DNA of 5,200 bases from an uncultured Veillonella sp. (GTDB lineage: Bacteria > Bacillota > Negativicutes > Veillonellales > Veillonellaceae), in NCBI GenBank assembly GCA_959608595.1, contig CAUHTB010000074.1, forward strand, positions 1-5,200. Direction: 5' to 3'. The position numbers were made by a program, and so were the translations under genes. The notes under the pieces are model-generated. The model had not been told where the DNA came from. It ran no database searches and was given only the letters and a program-made list of their open reading frames with translations. How positions within the stretch are numbered: the first letter of the stretch is position 1; the number at the start of each line of letters is the position of its first letter. This document shows positions 1 to 4,082 of this stretch, piece after piece.

Positions 1-742
1 ACAAGTGATTGATGATATCGATAATATCTTCGAAATCAACAAGGGAGTTCAAGCCATAGCCTGTAGTATTTTTGATTTTGTATTTGTGATGAATCAAATG
101 AGTCAATTCTTCATCAGCCAAGATTTCTTTACGCAATTGCAAGATATCTTCAACCATTTGAGGTTTTTCACGAAGGAATTGTTCAATAGATTTTTTGTCG
201 GATGTATCGAGAACAGTACCATCTAGTAATACAACGCGGATGGAACGGATTGTTTTATAGGAGTTTTGAGCCGTACCACAGCACATACCAGAGGAGTTAT
301 TGTTCAAAATACCGCCTACTAATGCTGTTGCAAGTGTAGCAGGATCTGGACCGATTTTACGGTTATATGGTTTCAATAAATCATTCGCATCGGAACCGAT
401 AACACCACATTCACATTTTAAAGCCTTGCCATCGTCGATAACTTCCATTTTTTTGAAGCCATCATTACATACGATAAGCACGTCTTCACTGGAACATTGA
501 CCAGACAAAGAAGAACCAGCTGCACGGAATGTAAATGGTGTACCACATTGTTGGCACAAACGAATAAGGCGTCTTACTTCACGTTCATCCTCAGCCTTTA
601 CAACAACCTTTGGTAAATAGCTATAACAGGACGCGTCAACACCATATGCATAACGACGTAAATGATCAGTATAGACACGATCTTTGCAAATCTCTTTTGC
701 CTCCTTGGCAAAACGTTCATAATCTTTTATAAGCGTACTCAC
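1..742 (-). CDS. FAD-binding and (Fe-S)-binding D-lactate dehydrogenase-type protein, N-terminal part (3' end beyond window)
   Basis: This gene encodes the flavin-binding half of a membrane-associated or cytosolic oxidoreductase that probably oxidises D-lactate (or another 2-hydroxy acid) to the 2-keto acid. The frame is open from GTG at 742 to the left edge: 247 codons plus one base. The start is fixed by AGGAGG at 751-756, 8 bases upstream, and by an in-frame TAG at 755-757. Residues about 45-180 form an FAD_binding_4 (PCMH) domain. The phosphate-binding loop RAAGSSLSGQ is at residues 73-82, GPDPATLATALVGG at 131-144 and NNNSSGM at 147-153; a family-typical KIKNTTGYGLNSLVDF block is at 222-237. 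These blocks match the long (about 900 residues) FAD plus Fe-S class, exemplified by Shewanella Dld-II, rather than the short GlcD class. The FAD-oxidase C and C-terminal 4Fe-4S parts would be outside the window, so their presence is inferred. It is unusually cysteine-rich: 10 Cys in 247 residues. Family is confident; substrate is not. Confidence 0.9.
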   Translation of the reverse strand, partial: MSTLIKDYERFAKEAKEICKDRVYTDHLRRYAYGVDASCYSYLPKVVVKAEDEREVRRLIRLCQQCGTPFTFRAAGSSLSGQCSSEDVLIVCNDGFKKMEVIDDGKALKCECGVIGSDANDLLKPYNRKIGPDPATLATALVGGILNNNSSGMCCGTAQNSYKTIRSIRVVLLDGTVLDTSDKKSIEQFLREKPQMVEDILQLRKEILADEELTHLIHHKYKIKNTTGYGLNSLVDFEDIIDIINHL

Positions 743-750
743 TTGTATAT

Positions 751-756
751 CCTCCT
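751..756 (-). promoter_or_regulatory. Ribosome binding site deciding the GTG start at 742
   Basis: The minus strand reads AGGAGG, followed by 8 bases and then GTG. An in-frame TAG overlaps this site (755-757), so no start further upstream is possible. Together they establish a GTG start that ATG-only gene finding would miss. Confidence 0.9.
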
Positions 757-811
757 ATCCTCTCTTAAGGAATTTGTCTTATATTTAGTATACGCCGTTC
801 TCATTCTCACT

Positions 812-840
812 ACTATAATTATGCATAAATTATATGTCTC
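812..840 (-). promoter_or_regulatory. Possible sigma-70/SigA promoter for the D-lactate dehydrogenase gene
   Basis: On the minus strand, GAGACA (835-840) lies 17 bases from TATAGT (812-817), matching the -35 and -10 consensus at 4/6 and 5/6 positions. The spacer contains a 10-bp palindrome TTATGCATAA (819-828) that could be an operator. Competing -10 boxes exist: a perfect TATAAT at 829-834 and TATACT at 787-792, both without a recognisable -35 at the right distance. The region is AT-rich, so chance matches are expected and the choice between them is weak. Confidence 0.3.
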
Positions 841-1169
841 CTAATAATTCTCGATATGCACCGCTTTTTTATTTCTTTACTTGAAAGTGCATCTCAATGG
901 CATTATCATGTACTCATTTTTTCACATATTAAAATAAAACTATTTTGTTTACTTAGTAATTAAAGAACTCTATAATAAATGAACGCCAAATTGCCCATAA
1001 AACTTGATGTATCGTGTATATAATTCTATAGGAAATAGTTTACATAAATTATACATAAAACTGTATATTTCTATTTATTTCAATTTTATCGTTCTCATTT
1101 ATATTTAAGTATGACTTTTAATCATAACTTTTAGATTCCCCTACTAATAATTGTTCACTTTCACATATA

Positions 1170-1215
1170 AAGCCCTCTAGCGATATAACTCTTTCGAGCT
1201 GCCACTAGAGGGCTT
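1170..1215 (-). terminator. Terminator hairpin of the CLC/TauE transcription unit
   Basis: The arms 1170-1180 (AAGCCCTCTAG) and 1205-1215 form a perfect 11-bp stem. Read on the minus strand, the enclosed bases fold further: 1196-1200 pairs with 1187-1191 (five pairs including one G-U) and closes a GAAA tetraloop at 1192-1195. On the plus strand the same G-U becomes an A-C mismatch and the loop is not GNRA, so the minus-strand RNA is the better folder. It lies 91 bases after the TauE-family stop codon. The following tract (TTTATATGTG from the end of the stem) is only moderately U-rich, so it may terminate imperfectly or act mainly to stabilise the 3' end. Confidence 0.75.
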
Positions 1216-1305
1216 ATAGTAAACATATCAAATCTATCGATTCATACTAACTAAAACATAAGAAGTATAGTATTCGAATTTCTATTGATGATCAGAGAAG
1301 CCATA

Positions 1306-2100
1306 TTATCCCAAAATACCAGACTTAAGAATAAGACGTACAGCTAATGCAAAGACTGCAACGCTCATAAGGGCAAGGATAGATTTTGCTTTCAGACGTT
1401 TTGCAATGCGCGCACCTACTTGGGCCCCAAAGATAGCGCCAATACTAGTAGGAATAGCAATACTAAATACGATATGATTTTCCAATAAATGGGTTATAAC
1501 GCCTATCATTGTAGATACAGCAAGGATGGATTGGCTTGTAGCTGTAGCCATATGGGTAGGAAACCCCATGAGATAAATCAAGGCCGGCACATGGATAAGG
1601 CCACCACCAATACCAAAGATACTGGAGATAAAACCTACAAAAAAGCTAATGCTAATACCGATAGGCTTGCTATACGTTAACTGTTCAAGGGTAAGGCTTT
1701 CTTCCTTACGCTCCCCTTTTTTAAAGTTCTTAAATCCAATCAAACCAGAAGCACAGAGCATAAAGCACCCAAAGGCAAACATAAATCCTTGTCCAGAAAA
1801 CCAACCAGACATTTGAGCCCCTAAGATAGCACCTGGTAAAGTCGCTAAACTAAATACAATAGCTGCACTGATCAATACCTTTTTCTGTTTAATATACGCA
1901 ATAGATCCAGAAACGGCGTTACACATAACGGAAAAGAGTGATGTCCCTACAATCATAGATGGGGACCACTCCGGGAACCAGTACATAAAGAGAGGAACGA
2001 ACACAAGGCCCCCTCCAGCACCGATGATGGTACCTAGCATAGCCGCTAAAAAGCCGACTATGGTAAAGAATATATAAAATACTATAATGTTATCTAGCAT
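1306..2100 (-). CDS. TauE/SafE-family (DUF81) anion permease
   Basis: This is a 264-residue integral membrane protein of the sulfite exporter TauE/SafE family, whose studied members export sulfite or sulfoacetate or move other small organic or sulfur-containing anions. The sequence is almost wholly hydrophobic, with about eight membrane segments in two homologous halves. The signature glycine-rich block occurs twice: GTIIGAGGGLVFVPLF at residues 23-38 and SIFGIGGGLIHVPALI at 160-175. A charged cytoplasmic linker (about 124-140, rich in Lys and Glu) joins the halves. Length is normal for the family. The ATG start is supported by GGAGG at 2108-2112, 7 bases upstream. It follows the CLC gene by 40 bases with no terminator or promoter visible between, so the two are probably co-transcribed. 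No substrate can be assigned from sequence: no sulfonate, taurine or sulfite metabolism gene is nearby. Family confident, specificity unknown. Confidence 0.93.
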   Translation of the reverse strand: MLDNIIVFYIFFTIVGFLAAMLGTIIGAGGGLVFVPLFMYWFPEWSPSMIVGTSLFSVMCNAVSGSIAYIKQKKVLISAAIVFSLATLPGAILGAQMSGWFSGQGFMFAFGCFMLCASGLIGFKNFKKGERKEESLTLEQLTYSKPIGISISFFVGFISSIFGIGGGLIHVPALIYLMGFPTHMATATSQSILAVSTMIGVITHLLENHIVFSIAIPTSIGAIFGAQVGARIAKRLKAKSILALMSVAVFALAVRLILKSGILG

Positions 2101-2107
2101 AATAAGA

Positions 2108-2112
2108 CCTCC
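2108..2112 (-). promoter_or_regulatory. Ribosome binding site of the TauE-family gene
   Basis: The minus strand reads AAGGGAGGT with the GGAGG core 7 bases before ATG at 2100. It lies within the 40-base gap after the CLC stop codon, which supports a two-gene operon with independent translation initiation. Confidence 0.8.
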
Positions 2113-2140
2113 CTTTACTTAGATTGAAGATATCTCTTTG

Positions 2141-3688
2141 CTATAAATTCGATTGGAAAAAGTCTTTCGCTGCTTTTAATCGTCCTCGTTCACAAGAGAC
2201 TTGTAGCTCGTCACCTGGTTCAAGTTTCACATCCCCAAGAGGTACAATGTAGGTACCATTTCGGCGAATACTTACGATTAATGTGCCATCTGGCAATGCC
2301 AAGTCTTGTAACTGCACCTCTGTATAATTTGCCACTACAGGCACCTTGGTTTGGAAGAAGGTTTGCACAGATTCTAAATGGCTTTGACCGGTCATGGCTT
2401 GCAATAAGGAATCGTAAATTGGCGGTTCTTTTAACAACTCTGCCACAAGGTATGCCACGATGGTAACAGTACCGATGGCATAAATGTTAGAGAAACTATT
2501 CGTCATTTCAAGGACGAGTAAAATCGCCAAGATTGGTGTCCGCATAGCCGCTGCTAACATACCACCCATAGCACAAATAACGAATTGTGGTACAAAATCA
2601 GGTGAGATAATACCGATCGAGGAAAGTAAGCTTTCACAAAAAGCACCTGCAGAGGCACCTATAACGAGCATAGGCAAGAATATGCCGCCTTGCGCACCAC
2701 TGCCATAGCAGAAGGTGGTAAGTAAAATCTTACCTAGTACGATGCCACCCAAGAGCAATACGCCATGCGATTGAAAGGCTAGCTGTCCTACCAGATCATT
2801 GCCACCACCTAAAAGAAGTTGCGAGTCATAGCCGATGACGGCCACAGTCACAAAGGTAAGGGCTAATTTCAAGAATCGAGAGCATTTCAGCCATTCAAAG
2901 AATTTCTTAAATGCGAAGATCATGCGGCAGAAGAGCACCCCACAGAGCCCCATGATAACGCCCACCATAAGCAGTACAGGGAAGTACTCAAGAGGCACAC
3001 CTGAGGTAACCGAAAATCCAAGAGCTGGTTCGAGGCCAAATATACTAACTGTAATATAGTTAGAAATTAATGTGGCCACAAAGGTGGGAATAACGAGATA
3101 GGGATAAAAGCTTTTATGGACCTCTTCAAAGACGAACATCGCCCCCGATACAGGTGCACTAAAGGCAGCCGTTAAGCCCGCCCCTGCGCCAGCAGAAGTC
3201 AAGATGCGCTGCTCACGCAGCCCTGAATTCATCCAATAGGATACAATTTTACCAGCAGAGCCACCGATTTGTACGGCTGGCCCTTCACGGCCTACAGAAA
3301 AGCCTGCAAACCCAGTCAATACGCCACCAATCATCTTAGAAGCCAACGTCCGATACGGTTTCATATCAAAGAGGCCCAACATTTCCCCTTCGATTTGAGG
3401 AATACCAGAGCCCCCAGACAATGGGGCCCATGCAAGCAATCTGTCGACGATAAAGGCAAAGATAACCATTACTATAAGCCAGCCTATGGCCCATTCCATG
3501 GTAATGCCGTCCATCAACTGCCAACGAATATGCTCTGACTCAAGGATTAAATAACGGTACGTAGCACCACAAAAGCCTGCAATCACGCCCACAAGAGCTC
3601 CCTTTGCAATGAGCTCCGTTAACAACATACGATTCATGGACATATCTGCTAAGGTAGAACTGCGCTTATTAAATTTCCATAGCCTCAT
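2141..3688 (-). CDS. CLC-family chloride/proton antiporter with C-terminal TrkA_C domain
   Basis: This is a 515-residue membrane protein of the CLC family, predicted to exchange two chloride ions for one proton. The selectivity signatures are all present: GSGIP at residues 93-97, GREGP at 133-137 with the gating glutamate E135, and GGIFLP at 334-339. The central chloride-coordinating tyrosine is Y425 (in PPIYDSLL). The internal proton glutamate of exchangers matches the EE pair at 188-189, which favours an antiporter over a channel. The Ser in GSGIP argues against a fluoride-type CLC. About residues 441-512 form a TrkA_C (RCK_C) domain, a cytoplasmic regulatory module that E. coli ClcA lacks but many Firmicutes homologues carry. 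An open frame continues to GTG at 3724, but AGGAGG sits 6 bases before the ATG at 3688, so those 12 extra codons are really leader. It is the first gene of an operon with the TauE-family permease and has its own promoter. Plausible roles are acid tolerance or anion homeostasis. Confidence 0.94.
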   Translation of the reverse strand: MRLWKFNKRSSTLADMSMNRMLLTELIAKGALVGVIAGFCGATYRYLILESEHIRWQLMDGITMEWAIGWLIVMVIFAFIVDRLLAWAPLSGGSGIPQIEGEMLGLFDMKPYRTLASKMIGGVLTGFAGFSVGREGPAVQIGGSAGKIVSYWMNSGLREQRILTSAGAGAGLTAAFSAPVSGAMFVFEEVHKSFYPYLVIPTFVATLISNYITVSIFGLEPALGFSVTSGVPLEYFPVLLMVGVIMGLCGVLFCRMIFAFKKFFEWLKCSRFLKLALTFVTVAVIGYDSQLLLGGGNDLVGQLAFQSHGVLLLGGIVLGKILLTTFCYGSGAQGGIFLPMLVIGASAGAFCESLLSSIGIISPDFVPQFVICAMGGMLAAAMRTPILAILLVLEMTNSFSNIYAIGTVTIVAYLVAELLKEPPIYDSLLQAMTGQSHLESVQTFFQTKVPVVANYTEVQLQDLALPDGTLIVSIRRNGTYIVPLGDVKLEPGDELQVSCERGRLKAAKDFFQSNL

Positions 3689-3694
3689 ACCATT

Positions 3695-3700
3695 CCTCCT
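3695..3700 (-). promoter_or_regulatory. Ribosome binding site that moves the CLC start to 3688
   Basis: The minus strand carries a perfect AGGAGG followed by 6 bases and ATG (3686-3688). In the longer open frame from GTG 3724 this same site would be translated as Arg-Arg. Neither GTG 3724 nor the ATG at 3706 has a Shine-Dalgarno match before it, so the internal ATG is the likely start. Confidence 0.9.
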
Positions 3701-3753
3701 TAGCATTAGCCAAAATTTAAACACTCGTACATAAACTATGTATTCATATTCTT

Positions 3754-3782
3754 AGTATACTTATGTAAACCATCATTTTCAA
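3754..3782 (-). promoter_or_regulatory. Promoter of the CLC/TauE operon
   Basis: The minus strand shows TTGAAA (3777-3782), a 17-base spacer, and TATACT (3754-3759), each 5/6 to the housekeeping sigma consensus with ideal spacing. Transcription should begin near 3747, giving an untranslated leader of roughly 59 bases before ATG 3688. An 8-mer that on this strand reads TTTACATA lies inside the spacer (3762-3769) and recurs elsewhere in the intergenic DNA, making it a candidate operator. Confidence 0.75.
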
Positions 3783-3836
3783 GAAACGATTACATACAAT
3801 GTCAGTTATATAATTACAAGACAACACTACAAACGC

Positions 3837-3872
3837 AAAGCTAGCCACCTCTAACACGAGATGGCTAGTTTT
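3837..3872 (-). terminator. Terminator hairpin downstream of the fucO-like gene
   Basis: Arms 3841-3851 and 3858-3868 enclose a six-base loop. On the minus strand all 11 pairs form, one as U-G (3861 with 3848). On the plus strand that pair is an A-C mismatch. Beyond the core, AAA at 3870-3872 can pair with TTT at 3837-3839 across one mismatch. The tail on the minus strand is CTTTGCGTTTG, a modest U-tract. It lies about 210 bases after the dehydrogenase stop and just upstream of the CLC promoter, so it insulates the two transcription units. Confidence 0.7.
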
Positions 3873-4082
3873 GTTAAGCAAGTGTGTAAATGTATTTTCT
3901 TTACATATTCGGAGGCATCTGAAATATGTAAAGACACTAAAGATGTAAAACCCTCAGGGCTAGAGCTTCGCACCATTTAGACCAGGAAATTATTTAGACC
4001 TACAAATCATGCATCAATATGATGTTATAGTCTTAAATCATTCAAGCCATAAAATACTATATATCATCAAGCTCTTACTTCC
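3873..4082. other. Intergenic region after the fucO-like gene, no gene seen
   Basis: This 210-base stretch is the probable 3' untranslated region of the dehydrogenase transcript. It holds the 12-bp inverted repeat at 3898-3934, a small CCC-TGA-GGG hairpin on the minus strand at 3949-3961 followed by TTAC, which is too short to call a terminator, and a 9-bp direct repeat ATTTAGACC at 3975-3983 and 3992-4000. No coding frame with a ribosome binding site is evident on either strand. Confidence 0.5.
3898..3934. repeat. 12-bp perfect inverted repeat with 13-base loop
   Basis: TCTTTACATATT at 3898-3909 is exactly complementary to AATATGTAAAGA at 3923-3934. No U-run follows on either strand (the minus-strand continuation is AAATACATTT), so it is not a normal terminator. 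It could be a regulator binding site, since each arm holds the TTTACATA 8-mer, or a 3'-end stabilising hairpin in the fucO-like mRNA. Confidence 0.65.

Larger units (their letters stand above)
743..1169. other. AT-rich intergenic control region without a gene
   Basis: These 427 bases lie between the operon terminator and the D-lactate dehydrogenase gene. I see no convincing coding frame on either strand, no tRNA and no riboswitch-like GC-rich fold. Contents I can support are the ribosome binding site, candidate promoter elements near 787-840, an imperfect 9-bp inverted repeat (853-861 with 887-895, one mismatch, 25 bases apart) and two TACATAAA copies at 1041-1048 and 1052-1059, spaced 11 bases start to start, one helical turn. 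The length exceeds what a simple promoter needs, so upstream regulation is plausible but unproven. Confidence 0.6.

Noticed and set aside
785..826. 13-codon minus-strand leader peptide frame (MHNYSSENENGVY) upstream of the lactate dehydrogenase
   Set aside because: An AGGAG lies 11 bases before the ATG, which is long, and the frame overlaps the candidate promoter. There is no codon bias suggesting attenuation, so chance is the simpler explanation.
5..844. Plus-strand ORFs at 5-226, 300-500 and 662-844
   Set aside because: The first two lie wholly inside the minus-strand flavoprotein gene, whose conserved motifs are unmistakable. The third overlaps its 5' end and the AT-rich leader. None has a ribosome binding site or a recognisable product.
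853..895. Imperfect inverted repeat GATATGCAC/GTGCATCTC as a terminator or riboswitch stem
   Set aside because: The loop is 25 bases, one of nine pairs is mismatched, there is no U-tract on the minus strand, and nothing resembles a known riboswitch core. It is kept only as a possible regulator site.
743..1169. A degraded gene or insertion sequence remnant in the AT-rich gap
   Set aside because: I could find no protein-like stretch in the translated strands, no terminal inverted repeats with target duplication and no transposase motif.
1306..2100. Assigning the TauE-family gene as a sulfite or taurine-pathway exporter
   Set aside because: The family covers several substrates, and no sulfonate or sulfite metabolism gene is in the window, so only the family name is supportable.
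2141..3688. Fluoride-specific CLC (CLC-F) identity
   Set aside because: The selectivity motif is GSGIP, and the exchanger glutamates and the chloride-coordinating tyrosine are present, which fits the chloride/proton class rather than CLC-F.
3949..3961. CCC-TGA-GGG mini-hairpin followed by TTAC on the minus strand as a terminator
   Set aside because: The stem is only three strong pairs with a three-base loop and a very short T-run. The larger hairpin at 3837-3872 is a better terminator.
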